DNA of 49,304 nt from Candidatus Yanofskybacteria bacterium RIFCSPHIGHO2_01_FULL_41_26 (GCA_001794055.1 MGJB01000018.1:1-49304); one strand, 5' to 3'. Counted from the stretch's first letter, positions 16,244 to 24,570 are shown. Program-made: numbers and translations. The notes: generated from the sequence alone by a model not told the origin.

Positions 16244-16987
16244 TTATTTGGACTTTTTCTTGGAAGTTGTTTTGGTTTTCTTGGACCTTGCGGCAACCTT
16301 TTCTTCTAACTTAATGTCCGAAACCAACTTGAAATGGTCAACAAGGATTTCCGAAGCTTTCTTTAATGCTTCTTCCGGTTCAATGGAACCGTCGGTTTCT
16401 ATTTCCATTGTGATCTTATTGAAGTCAATTCTTTGACCCACACGGACATTCTCTATTTTGAAGTTTACAACTTTAACAGGCGAGAAAATAGCGTCGACAG
16501 CTATAACTCCAATGGCAAGTTTTTCTTTCTGCCTTTGTTCAACCGGCACATAACCAATGCCTTTTTCTATCTCAAGTTCCATGTTGAGGCCCATTTTTTT
16601 GTCGGTGATTGTGGCAATGTGCTGATCTTCATTTATCACCTTAACATCCGAAGTAAGTTTAATATCAGCAGCTGTTACAGTTCTCTCGCCTTTGACATCT
16701 AAAGTAAGTTTGACCGGACCGTCACTATGCAGTTTTAATCTTATTTTCTTTATGTTCAAAATTACTTCAATAACATCCTCCAAAACTCCGGGGATGCTTG
16801 AGAATTCATGATCAACTCCTTTTATCTTGACAGAAGTGACAGCGGCTCCCTCTAAAGATGACAACAAGACTCTTCTTAGTGGATTTGCTATCGTGGCTCC
16901 ATAGCCTGGCATTAAAGGAGATATTTCAAATGTAGTTTTTGATCCCTCCCTCGACAATACCTTAACTTGTTCTGGTATTTGTAACAT
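16244..16987 (-). CDS. rpoA: RNA polymerase alpha subunit lacking the C-terminal domain
   Basis: The 247-residue protein covers the alpha N-terminal domain, which dimerises and nucleates polymerase assembly: FEISPLMPGYGATIANPLRRVLLSSLEGAAVTSVKIKGVDHEFSSIPGVLEDV, then EPEEALKKASEILVDHFKLVSDI. It ends in a Lys/Thr/Ser-rich tail (KTKTTSKKKSK). The roughly 80-residue C-terminal domain that binds UP elements and activators in most bacteria (usual length about 315-330) is absent. The stop is followed by rplQ in normal order, so this is not an assembly break. Confidence 0.95.
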   Translation of the reverse strand: MLQIPEQVKVLSREGSKTTFEISPLMPGYGATIANPLRRVLLSSLEGAAVTSVKIKGVDHEFSSIPGVLEDVIEVILNIKKIRLKLHSDGPVKLTLDVKGERTVTAADIKLTSDVKVINEDQHIATITDKKMGLNMELEIEKGIGYVPVEQRQKEKLAIGVIAVDAIFSPVKVVNFKIENVRVGQRIDFNKITMEIETDGSIEPEEALKKASEILVDHFKLVSDIKLEEKVAARSKKTKTTSKKKSK

Positions 16988-17057
16988 GAATGTCGTTTAG
17001 GGCTTATGGACTTTGGACTATAGCCATTGTCTATAGTCAATTAGCCATTAGCTCTTA

Positions 17058-17693
17058 TTATCTACTGTAAAACTCAATTATTGCCTGCAGGTCCCCGACA
17101 TTTATTCCGCTTTCCTGAATCGTGGGCAAGCCCTTTATCTTTGCTGTCATCTTTTCTTTATCCAGCATAATCCAGGCGGGTGGATCATATTTTTTCAGCC
17201 ATATCGGCATAAAAGTCGTGAAAAACTGGCTTTTCAAGCTTCCTTCTCTTATCTTGAGATTGTCGCCTATTTTCACTTCAAACGAAGGAATTGTGACTTT
17301 TTTACCGTTTACCAAAATGTGTCCATGACCAACAAGCTGTCTTGCCTGATCTCTTGATTGGCCGAATCCCATCCGAAAGACGACGTTATCCAATCTGTTC
17401 TCGAGTTTCTTAATTATAAATTCGTAGGGTTCTTTTTTTGAATTTATTGATTTTTTAATGTAATTTTTAAACTGCTTTTCTAATAGTCGGTAGGTATTTT
17501 TTACTTTTTGTTTTGATTTCAATTGTTGGGCGAATTCAGATGCTTTTCTGGAACCTTTTTGGCCATGCATACCAGGCGGGTATGGCTTTTTGGTCATGGC
17601 TGATTTCTGAGAGTATGATCTCTCGCCTTTTAGGTAAAGTTTTTCGCCTAACCTTCGCTCTATTTTTTCTCTTGGTCCTGTGTATCTGGCCAT
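17058..17693 (-). CDS. rpsD: 30S ribosomal protein S4
   Basis: 211 residues. N-terminal RNA-binding part with KKPYPPGMHGQKGSRKASEFAQQLKSKQKVKNTYRLLEKQF, then the S4 RNA-binding domain (RLDNVVFRMGFGQSRDQARQLVGHGHILVNGKKVTIPSFEVKIGD), and a conserved C-terminus. The N-terminal zinc-cysteine cluster of some S4 proteins is absent. Confidence 0.96.
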   Translation of the reverse strand: MARYTGPREKIERRLGEKLYLKGERSYSQKSAMTKKPYPPGMHGQKGSRKASEFAQQLKSKQKVKNTYRLLEKQFKNYIKKSINSKKEPYEFIIKKLENRLDNVVFRMGFGQSRDQARQLVGHGHILVNGKKVTIPSFEVKIGDNLKIREGSLKSQFFTTFMPIWLKKYDPPAWIMLDKEKMTAKIKGLPTIQESGINVGDLQAIIEFYSR

Positions 17694-17701
17694 AATTGAA
17701 A

Positions 17702-17733
17702 ATATATCGATATATCGAAATTTCGAAATATCG
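17702..17733. repeat. AT-rich palindromes between rpsK and rpsD
   Basis: ATATATCGATATAT (17702-17715) is followed by CGAAATTTCG (17716-17725). A similar ATATCGA-type stretch lies between rpmJ and rpsM at about 18613-18647. They may set mRNA structure between operon genes. Confidence 0.5.
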
Positions 17734-17735
17734 TG

Positions 17736-18173
17736 TTATACGCGTCGGGGTTTGGATCTGCGTACGCCATTGTGAGCAATGGGGGTCTTGTCTTGTATTG
17801 CAGTAAGATTTAAACCAGTTCCGGCTAATCCTCGAATGGCCGATTCTCGACCCGGTCCTATACCCTTAACAATTACTCGGATGTTCATTAAATTGTATTT
17901 CTTTACTTTTTCAAAAACGTCCTTGGCTACCATGTTGGCGGCATAAGGAGTTGATTTTCTTGCTCCTTTAAATCCCAGCAAGCCCGACGAGGACCAGGCA
18001 AAAATATCACCTTTGAGGTCGCTGATGTTTATCAGTGTGTTGTTATATGAAATGTTGATATGGGCCACTCCATTTATCACCTGCTTCTTCGTAGGTTTCT
18101 TAGAAATGCTAACAGTCCCCTCTTTGGGTTTTATATCTTCTTCTGTTTTTGTAATTATTTTTTTCTGTCCCAT
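17736..18173 (-). CDS. rpsK: 30S ribosomal protein S11
   Basis: 145 residues, with about 25 residues of charged N-terminal extension, then VAHINISYNNTLINISDLKGDIFAWSSSGLLGFKGARKSTPYAA and the C-terminal VKGIGPGRESAIRGLAGTGLNLTAIQDKTPIAHNGVRRSKPRRV, all conserved. Confidence 0.96.
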   Translation of the reverse strand: MGQKKIITKTEEDIKPKEGTVSISKKPTKKQVINGVAHINISYNNTLINISDLKGDIFAWSSSGLLGFKGARKSTPYAANMVAKDVFEKVKKYNLMNIRVIVKGIGPGRESAIRGLAGTGLNLTAIQDKTPIAHNGVRRSKPRRV

Positions 18174-18221
18174 GCTCAGAGTGGGCTCCCATTTAAGTCG
18201 CCCGCTATATAGTTTAACTCA

Positions 18222-18608
18222 TCAGGTTTTTTCCGATGACGATTTTCTTCCCGAACCCATCGTCTTTCTTACATTTCCCCTTAATGTCCTGGAATTTGTT
18301 TTGGAGCGTCCGTGAATAGGAAGTTTTCTAGCATGTCTTAATCCTCTCCAGCTTCCAATTTCTTTAAGGCGTTTTATGTTCTGGCCCACATCTTTTCTTA
18401 AATCTCCTTCTACTTTATAACTTTTCTCAAGTATTTTCTGTATCTTGTTGAGTTCGTCAGCGGTAAGATCCTTGGCGAGCTTATTGCCATCCACATTAGC
18501 GGAACGCAATATAACTTCGCTCGAAGAGCGGCCAACTCCGTACAAATAGGTCATCGAATAAAGGATTTTTTTGTTGTCGGGGATATTTATTCCAAGTAGT
18601 CGTGGCAT
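18222..18608 (-). CDS. rpsM: 30S ribosomal protein S13
   Basis: 128 residues: MPRLLGINIPDNKKILYSMTYLYGVGRSSSEVIL at the N-terminus with the helix-two-turn-helix, GSWRGLRHARKLPIHGRSKTNSRTLRG at the C-terminus. Upstream of rpsK as in other alpha operons. Confidence 0.96.
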   Translation of the reverse strand: MPRLLGINIPDNKKILYSMTYLYGVGRSSSEVILRSANVDGNKLAKDLTADELNKIQKILEKSYKVEGDLRKDVGQNIKRLKEIGSWRGLRHARKLPIHGRSKTNSRTLRGNVRKTMGSGRKSSSEKT

Positions 18609-18612
18609 TATT

Positions 18613-18647
18613 GAAATGTCGATATATCAAAATTTTAGAAATATCGA
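18613..18647. repeat. AT-rich palindromic spacer between rpmJ and rpsM
   Basis: GAAATGTCGATATATC... resembles the 17702-17733 spacer; the two may be one short dispersed repeat. Confidence 0.4.
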
Positions 18648-18648
18648 T

Positions 18649-18762
18649 TTAACCTTGACGTTGTTTATGTTTTGGATTTTTGCATATGCAATAAAGGCGA
18701 CCTTTTCGTCGTACTAATTTGCAATTGATGCACATTTTTTTAACTGATGCTCGTACCTTCAT
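18649..18762 (-). CDS. rpmJ: 50S ribosomal protein L36
   Basis: A 37-residue protein starting MKVRASVKKMCINCKLVRRK and ending NPKHKQRQG. Cys11, Cys14, Cys27 and His32 form the L36 zinc site. ATG at 18760-18762, TAA at 18649-18651. It lies 3 bases after infA and ahead of rpsM. Confidence 0.95.
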   Translation of the reverse strand: MKVRASVKKMCINCKLVRRKGRLYCICKNPKHKQRQG

Positions 18763-18765
18763 TTT

Positions 18766-18993
18766 TTAAAATCTGAATGTTATCCTACCTCTTGCTCCGT
18801 CAGGGCTTAATTCTACAGCAACTTTGTCGCCAGGCATTACTTTTATATAATTCAGTCTCATTTTTCCGGCAAGATAGGCCAAAATCTTACGGCCGTCCTC
18901 TAGCTCAACCGTAAAGGTTGTGCCGGGCAAGGCTTCTGTCACTACGCCATTAAATTTTTCTTTTTGTTCTTTCAAAATTAATAATACGGCCAA
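18766..18993 (-). CDS. infA: translation initiation factor IF-1
   Basis: The OB-fold factor that occupies the A site during initiation: FNGVVTEALPGTTFTVELEDGRKILAYLAGKMRLNYIKVMPGDKVAVELSPDGARGRITFRF. No ATG is available. The frame opens with TTG at 18993; a second TTG at 18975 would give MKEQKEKFNGVV, which aligns better with other IF-1 N-termini. An AGGAG lies 15 bases before the first TTG, an unusually long distance. First gene of the ribosomal operon. Confidence 0.93.
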   Translation of the reverse strand: MAVLLILKEQKEKFNGVVTEALPGTTFTVELEDGRKILAYLAGKMRLNYIKVMPGDKVAVELSPDGARGRITFRF

Positions 18994-19094
18994 AACAAGT
19001 GGATTATACTCCTGATTTTACTCCTCGTGAGCGGAAGGTCCTCCACTTAGGAATCATGGAACCCGCTCAAAACATGATATTTTAAAGCCCCCTT

Positions 19095-19123
19095 ATCTTA
19101 TCAAAAACGCCTTTAAATGTCAA
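19095..19123 (-). promoter_or_regulatory. promoter of the infA-rpsI ribosomal operon
   Basis: TTGACA (19118-19123), 17-base spacer, TAAGAT (19095-19100) on the minus strand. The leader of about 95 nt contains GAGCGG/CCGCTC arms (about 19028-19057), a possible site for autogenous control. Confidence 0.75.
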
Positions 19124-19146
19124 TCGTCGTTTAACTTTAATCCAAA

Positions 19147-19572
19147 TTACCATTTCTTTTTCTGATTTTCTGCATCGCTTTGGAGATAGCTCTTTGAGGT
19201 TTCATCACCAACTTGTTGCCTCATGATATAGAGTCTTCTGTTGTTATTATCGTAAAAAACGTTATCATAGCCTCCGCGTCTTGTTTTTGGACCAGTCATA
19301 ACAACCGGCTCAAAACCCAAAATATTTTGTGCTTGCTCAGATAACAACTGAATGGATTCCATATAATCTTTCTGATATTGTACTGAATCATCAAAATAGT
19401 CATCGCCTTCTAAATGTTTTTGAAAATTTATTTGAGCTATCTATTGAAGATATAACATAAGAATTAAAACCTGAATTTTTAAAATTTTGTCTATTTAGTT
19501 CATTAGGATTTTCGTAATAATTAACATTGCGGTTACTTCTTTGATCTGATGATAAATTTTGAAAAATTTCAT
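19147..19572 (-). pseudogene. frameshifted hypothetical gene
   Basis: The only intact ATG frame at the 3' end (19147-19362) gives 71 residues, but the same frame is open without a start back to about 19443 (FQKHLEGDDYFDDSVQYQ...). A second frame is open upstream of that (EIFQNLSSDQRSNRNVNYY...ISSIDSSNK). An ATG at 19572 lies in a third frame. One-base shifts in the T/A runs near 19420-19445 and just after the ATG would join them into a single Asn/Gln-rich protein of about 140 residues. It is either a decayed gene or a sequencing error at homopolymers. Function unknown. Confidence 0.5.
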
Positions 19573-19577
19573 GTTAT

Positions 19578-21314
19578 TTAGTAGTTTATTTGAATACTTG
19601 TTTTTTCTCCATTTCGGGGGATTCTTTTGACCCAAAATGGCGATAAAATTACCTTTGCTGAATCTATGCCGACGGCTCCTTTAAAGTAATTCTTGATTTC
19701 CATCTCGCTTTGGCCGGCTAAGTCTGTTTTTATTTTATCGGAATCTACTTTAGCGTAACCATCGCCTTTAATATTTGCAGTAAATGTCAAGGTGTTATTG
19801 ATTTCATCGAAAGTTATATCAGCGTAATTTTTAGTGATTTTTTCGGGTACGATTGTGAAGTTCTGCTTTTTGTCAACATATTGTTTTATAAGATTGTTTA
19901 AATCATCTTCTTTGAATCCGACGGTTTTTATTGATCCGTTTACTGTCATCGTAAACGAATCAGTGGCCTCGTCTGTTTTAGCGGTTGATTCCAGAGCTTT
20001 TAATTTAACGGCTGAAGCATTTATTATTTTCAATCCGGCAGTTTGGGTTTTGAGAGAGTCTTGAACATCTTTTGCCACTTGATCTGTCAGGGTCTGTTTA
20101 GCGGTATTAAAGTCAATTTCAGTGACTACTTTTGCCTTTCCGATAATTCCGCCTTTTATGGCAGTATCAGATTTCCCATATATTTTTTCATATCTTATGG
20201 TATCGCCTTTTTCCCTGAAAGCCGGGATGCCAAATTTATTCGCGGGAACATTATATTCCTGTCCCGCCTTATCAGCGATGACTTCTACGTTTATGCTGCC
20301 GGGAATGATTTTGCCACCCACTACCGTAGTTCCGGGAATGACTATGCCTTTTAATGTTCTAAAAACCAATCCGTCAGAAGTTTGAAATCTGGTGGTAGCA
20401 ATCAAGACCTGCGGAGTGGTTCCGTATTCATTGAACACGGTAATTGTGCCTCTGGCTTTTTGTGCGACATCTTTTTCTCCGGTTGCAAAAAAGGTTTGAC
20501 TGGCATTTTTTTCTGTGTTGAACATTTGACCGGGGATTTTATTCAGACTAGCATCTACAGCTGAAAACCTGTCAGAGGCTGAGACTTTTAATTGAAAATC
20601 AAGAGGTTGTTTGTGGGGCGTTATGCTTATGTTGGCGCTTCCCGTGGTCATGTAAATTATGGCTCCAAGCACGATAATTGAAACTCCTCCAAGAATGATT
20701 ATTAATCTTCTGGGAAAATTTTTGAATGATTTCTTTGTCCGATTATTAATATCGGTCCACATACTATCCTTTACCACCAAAACACGCTCGCTTTGTTCTC
20801 TCCAGATATTTTTTATGTCGTCTACGGATTGATATGTGGGCTTTTTCTTTATATCAAGATTTGTGGGTTGTTCTTTCCGTAAGGTAACTTTTAGAGACTG
20901 CCCTTCTTGCTTAACAATATCGTCAAGCCCTCTTTTCGTTTTGGATACGGTTACAAACTGATATTCCTCGTTATCATCGTTATTTTCTCGATACATCGCC
21001 GGTTCGGCAATAGTTTCTTCTTCAATTTTTTCTTCTTTGTTTTCATCATCATCAACGGCTTTAGTTAAAAGAACATCAAATTTATATTTTTTTGCGAGCT
21101 TGTTTATGTCAGGACTGGAACAAAGAAGCGATATTTTTTTGTCAGACTTTTCGGCTTCATGTTCGAGGATAATAAAATGCTCTTCGTTTTTGAAAGCCCT
21201 TGATGTTTTAGGCAGGACAAATATAACCTCTTTGGCTAGAGAGTCTTTAAATAAATCTAAAATTTCCTCAAATTTGTCGTCCTTGAGAACATTGATAATC
21301 TTGGTAGATGCCAT
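19578..21314 (-). CDS. membrane protein with baseplate-J-like domain
   Basis: 578 residues. The N-terminal 200 residues are cytoplasmic and charged, residues 203-222 are one membrane helix, and the large C-terminal part is outside. That part has KARGTITVFNEYGTTPQVLIATTRFQTSDGLVFRTL, PGSINVEVIADKAGQEYNVPANKFGIPAF and repeats of beta-strand character. This matches baseplate J/gp47-like proteins that are frequent in Parcubacteria. No phage genes are nearby, so a cell-surface or secretion role is more likely than a tail baseplate. Function is not known. Confidence 0.7.
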   Translation of the reverse strand: MASTKIINVLKDDKFEEILDLFKDSLAKEVIFVLPKTSRAFKNEEHFIILEHEAEKSDKKISLLCSSPDINKLAKKYKFDVLLTKAVDDDENKEEKIEEETIAEPAMYRENNDDNEEYQFVTVSKTKRGLDDIVKQEGQSLKVTLRKEQPTNLDIKKKPTYQSVDDIKNIWREQSERVLVVKDSMWTDINNRTKKSFKNFPRRLIIILGGVSIIVLGAIIYMTTGSANISITPHKQPLDFQLKVSASDRFSAVDASLNKIPGQMFNTEKNASQTFFATGEKDVAQKARGTITVFNEYGTTPQVLIATTRFQTSDGLVFRTLKGIVIPGTTVVGGKIIPGSINVEVIADKAGQEYNVPANKFGIPAFREKGDTIRYEKIYGKSDTAIKGGIIGKAKVVTEIDFNTAKQTLTDQVAKDVQDSLKTQTAGLKIINASAVKLKALESTAKTDEATDSFTMTVNGSIKTVGFKEDDLNNLIKQYVDKKQNFTIVPEKITKNYADITFDEINNTLTFTANIKGDGYAKVDSDKIKTDLAGQSEMEIKNYFKGAVGIDSAKVILSPFWVKRIPRNGEKTSIQINY

Positions 21315-21383
21315 CTACTTACAGTATATCACAACAAAAACACCAAGAAATCAACAGTTTTATTAACGACGAAAATACTTCAA

Positions 21384-21502
21384 CAGAATAGCGAACACCT
21401 CATCCCACGAAGACCGCATAAAAATCTTCTGATTTTTTGCTCTATCTCGGCTCGGGGTAGCCTCCGAACGTTCTTTTTAGGGATAAGGTGTTCGCTATTC
21501 TG
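21384..21502 (-). repeat. terminal-inverted-repeat element at the end of the dus gene
   Basis: Arms 21384-21406 and 21480-21502 match in 22 of 23 positions and start with CAGAATAGCGAACACC on the outside. The core contains GTTCGGAGGCTACCCCG and a GCAAAAAATCAGA segment shared with the copies at 39725 and 41783. The right arm includes the dus stop codon. Confidence 0.75.
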
Positions 21503-22472
21503 AAAGAATTTTGGTGAATTCTTCTTCATTTTTCGCCTGCATGAGTTTTGTGCGTAATTCTTTAGCACCGTCAAAGCCGGAGATGTAGATTTTGAAAAAT
21601 TTTTTCATGACATCAAAGTTTTTCGCCTGCCCTGAGCTTGTCGAAGGGTCACCCCAGAGTTCAATAAATAATCCCATGTGTTTTTTTAGAAGTTCAATTT
21701 TTTCTTGAGGTGTTTTTGTAGCAGGGTCTATTGAGGGATTGAAAATCCAGGGATTGCGGAATATTCCTCTGCCGACCATTATTCCGTCTAAGTCATATTG
21801 TTTGGCTTTTTCCAAACCCTCCGCATAACTAACCACATCCCCATTGCCTATTACTGGTATACCCGCTTTTCGGCAAAGCAATCCTGCTTTACCTATTTCA
21901 TCCCAATGAGCCGGAACCTTAGACATTTCCTTCATTGTTCTGCCGTGGATAATTATCGCGTCTGGCTCGGCTTCAATAAGATATGATATCCACTCTTCCG
22001 TAATTATCTTGTTGTAGCCAATACGAGTTTTGATAGAAACAGGCATCCGCCGGCCGGCGGATGCCGCTCCCCGCTTGGTCTCCCTGATTATTTCTTTCGC
22101 CAGTTCAGGAGTTCGTATCAGTCCTGCTCCGCAATCGTGTTTGACTATTTTTCCTGCCGGACAACCCATGTTTATATCGATTCCGTCAAAGCCAAGTTCT
22201 ACGGCGCGTTGGGCACATTTATAAAAATTCTTGGGATTAGCTCCAAAAAACTGGGCTACGATAGGACGTTCATTTTTCTTGAATGCCAAATGAAGCATTA
22301 ATTTAGGCCGGCCTTTTTCGGAACATAATCCGTCACAAGAAACAAATTCAGTATAAAAAACATCAGGTTTACCGGTTTCACATATAATCTGCCGGAATGC
22401 CATGTCCGTTACATCTGCCATCGGCGCCAAAACAAAAAAGGGCCTGGGAAATTGTTGCCAAAAATTTGACAT
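21495..22472 (-). CDS. tRNA-dihydrouridine synthase (Dus family)
   Basis: An FMN enzyme that reduces uridines in tRNA D-loops. APMADVTDMAFRQII is the FMN-binding N-terminus, DINMGCPAGKIVKHDCGAGLI holds the catalytic Cys (GCP), and IPVIGNGDVVSYAEGLEKAKQYDLDGIMVGRGIFRNPWIF is the phosphate-binding part of the TIM barrel. Of the 325 residues two short stretches look inserted: DPSTSSGQA (encoded around 21630-21648) near the C-terminus and AASAGRRMP (encoded by a 24-nt perfect palindrome at 22042-22065). Both correspond to known kinds of palindromic repeats. Closest to DusB, but subtype is not certain. Confidence 0.9.
   Translation of the reverse strand: MSNFWQQFPRPFFVLAPMADVTDMAFRQIICETGKPDVFYTEFVSCDGLCSEKGRPKLMLHLAFKKNERPIVAQFFGANPKNFYKCAQRAVELGFDGIDINMGCPAGKIVKHDCGAGLIRTPELAKEIIRETKRGAASAGRRMPVSIKTRIGYNKIITEEWISYLIEAEPDAIIIHGRTMKEMSKVPAHWDEIGKAGLLCRKAGIPVIGNGDVVSYAEGLEKAKQYDLDGIMVGRGIFRNPWIFNPSIDPATKTPQEKIELLKKHMGLFIELWGDPSTSSGQAKNFDVMKKFFKIYISGFDGAKELRTKLMQAKNEEEFTKILSE
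21630..21648. repeat. CCTGAGCTTGTCGAAGG repeat in dus
   Basis: The unit CCTGAGCTTGTCGAAGG is a dispersed bacterial repeat that in coding DNA often gives DPSTSSGQA, as it does here. Confidence 0.65.
22042..22065. repeat. 24-nt perfect GC palindrome in dus
   Basis: Its half is GGCATCCGCCGG. Read in frame it gives Ala-Gly-Arg-Arg-Met in the Dus protein, where relatives have no such residues. Confidence 0.65.
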
Positions 22473-22521
22473 GAATAATTAAAATAGTATCCTCTAGACA
22501 GGAAATTTACAATAAAGGATT

Positions 22522-22599
22522 ATGAAAATGTCAGACCCAAGAGATGTTGAAGAACTGTGTAGAAAGGTTGAAAAAGAGATCAAAGATCATCCGAAATAA
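22522..22599 (+). CDS. possible 25-residue acidic/basic peptide
   Basis: ATG at 22522 is preceded by AAAGGA at suitable spacing. The peptide MKMSDPRDVEELCRKVEKEI ends DHPK and has the character of one helix. A terminator follows 50 bases later. Divergent from dus and convergent with alaS. Supported by ribosome site and terminator only. Confidence 0.4.
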   Translation: MKMSDPRDVEELCRKVEKEIKDHPK

Positions 22600-22649
22600 T
22601 GCGATCCTAACTGCAAACCGGGAAATACATTCCTACCTTAAGCAACACT

Positions 22650-22673
22650 ACTCACCAACCCGGTGAGTTTTTT
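22650..22673 (+). terminator. terminator between the small ORF and alaS
   Basis: ACTCACC (22650-22656) pairs with GGTGAGT (22662-22668), followed by six T. It abuts the alaS stop. Confidence 0.65.
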
Positions 22674-24540
22674 ATTCAACCGTAGCTCTGATTCTTCTAA
22701 CTCCGGCCGAGATAGCTTCTTCTTTGGTAATTTTAATTTTACCGATTTCACGGGTACGAGAAACATGAGGGCCTCCACACAATTCTTTGGAAAAGTCGCC
22801 AACCGAATAAACATTTACTTTTGGCGGGTATTTTAATTTGAAGAAAGCCAAAGCACCGGATTTGATGGCATCTTCGTAAGACAGCTCTTCTTTAGTGACA
22901 GAATAATCTTTTTGCACCGCTTCGTTTACCATATCTTCAACTCGTTTTATTTCTTCAGGGGTCATTTTGCGCGGGAAAGTAAAATCAAATCGCAATCTTT
23001 CAGATGTAATATCTGAACCTGCTTGATGGACATCTGGTCCCAGAACTTTTCTTAAAGAAGCATGGAGTAAATGCGTTGCGGTATGAAGCCGTGTCGCTTT
23101 TTTCAGTTCCTCCTCATTCCCCGCTTTCAGCTCACCCGTATCCATCAGTAACCCATGTCCGCCAAACTTTTTCTCTGCTCCGGCACGGGATATTTCCTGG
23201 TGTTGTTCTTTTTCTTTTCTAAATCTAGTCTCATCAATTTCTTTACCATCTCTCTTTGCTAATTCTTTGAGTAATTCAATTGGGAAGCCATAACTTTGTT
23301 CAAGCAAAAAGGCTTCTTCACCAGAAATCTTTTTACCGAATTTAAGATAGTGTTCTTCACCTTCTCTAATTCGTGAACTAAACCTTTGGGCTTCTTCATG
23401 GAGCACCTTTTCTATTTCTTCACGGTTAGCATTTATTTCAGAATAGTAAGCAGTGTCTTTGTAGGTATCGATGATGGAGTCAAATATTTCCATGAATGGG
23501 TATTTATCGCCCCCTCTAAGTGTTGCGTGCATTGTCGCACGACGTATCAATCTTCGTAGAATGTAACCCCGATCTTTGTTAGAAGGTCTTAATTTTTCCG
23601 AGATTAAAAATACAGAAGCTCGTAAATGGTCAGAAATTATCCTTAAACTTCTTTCTCCGTCTAAAGGTTTAGTCACATGTTTTTTAACCGCTTCCATTAT
23701 TGTCTCAAAAAAGTCGGTTGAAAAAATATCAGATTGGTTTTGGGAAGCAGCTGTTATTCTTTCAAGTCCTCCGCCGAAGTCTATGTTTTTTTGAGGCAAC
23801 GGTTTAAATGACCCGTTTGCCTGTTTTTGATATTCCATGAAAACATTGTTTCCGATTTCAAGATAACGTCCGCAATCGCAGTTTACGTGGCACGCTGGGC
23901 CATATTTTTCGAAATCGTGTTGTTCGGTATTTCCGAAATCATAGAACATCTCGCTATCAGGACCACCGGGTTGGCCAACGGCCATTTCTTCGGGTGTTCC
24001 GGATAATGACCACCAGTTTTTTTTATCGCTATAATAAAATATTCTTCCGTTACGCATGCCCTCCTGTTCAGCATTTTCTAAATCAACAGCTTCTATGTCT
24101 ACTTTTTTAAATAATTCTTTCCAGATCTGAACCGATTCAGTATCTCGGGGAATTTGGTTATTGCCGGCAAATACAGTTATATACAAATTTTGAGGGTTGA
24201 TTTTTGCTTCATTAACCAAAAAATCAAAAATCCAATTGAGCTGTTCTTTTTTCCAATAATCACCGAATGACCAATTCCCAAGCATTTCAAAAAAGGTTGT
24301 GTGTCTGTTGTCTCCTACCTCTTCAATGTCTTGCGCACGAAAACATTTTTGTGAATTTGCAATTCTTTTACCTTCAGGATGAATCTCACCAAGAAGATAT
24401 GGGATCATCGGTTGCATTCCGGCGGTTGTGAAAAGTACCGATGGATCATTCTCCGGCACAAGTGAAAATGAGGGTACTATCTTGTGTCCCCTCTCTTCAA
24501 AAAATTTAAGGAATTTATCGCGGATTTCTGTGTGGGTCAT
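22672..24540 (-). CDS. alaS: alanyl-tRNA synthetase, short form
   Basis: Charges tRNA-Ala. The catalytic class II domain (residues about 1-250: FFEERGHKIVPSFSLVPENDPSVLFTTAGMQPM, HTTFFEMLGNWSFGDYWKKE), the tRNA-recognition part, and the editing domain with HTATHLLHASL and CGGPHVSRT (zinc/editing residues) are present. The protein ends at residue 622 after SAGVRRIRATVE. The C-terminal DHHA1/C-Ala region of the usual 870-residue enzyme is missing. The stop lies next to a terminator, so the short form appears genuine. Confidence 0.95.
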   Translation of the reverse strand: MTHTEIRDKFLKFFEERGHKIVPSFSLVPENDPSVLFTTAGMQPMIPYLLGEIHPEGKRIANSQKCFRAQDIEEVGDNRHTTFFEMLGNWSFGDYWKKEQLNWIFDFLVNEAKINPQNLYITVFAGNNQIPRDTESVQIWKELFKKVDIEAVDLENAEQEGMRNGRIFYYSDKKNWWSLSGTPEEMAVGQPGGPDSEMFYDFGNTEQHDFEKYGPACHVNCDCGRYLEIGNNVFMEYQKQANGSFKPLPQKNIDFGGGLERITAASQNQSDIFSTDFFETIMEAVKKHVTKPLDGERSLRIISDHLRASVFLISEKLRPSNKDRGYILRRLIRRATMHATLRGGDKYPFMEIFDSIIDTYKDTAYYSEINANREEIEKVLHEEAQRFSSRIREGEEHYLKFGKKISGEEAFLLEQSYGFPIELLKELAKRDGKEIDETRFRKEKEQHQEISRAGAEKKFGGHGLLMDTGELKAGNEEELKKATRLHTATHLLHASLRKVLGPDVHQAGSDITSERLRFDFTFPRKMTPEEIKRVEDMVNEAVQKDYSVTKEELSYEDAIKSGALAFFKLKYPPKVNVYSVGDFSKELCGGPHVSRTREIGKIKITKEEAISAGVRRIRATVE

Positions 24541-24570
24541 GTCTTAAATAATAGCTTGTTTTTTGTAATA

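Noticed and set aside
19578..21314. Prophage or contractile-tail gene cluster
   Set aside because: A baseplate-J-like domain alone, with a membrane helix and no other tail, capsid or terminase genes, does not support a phage.
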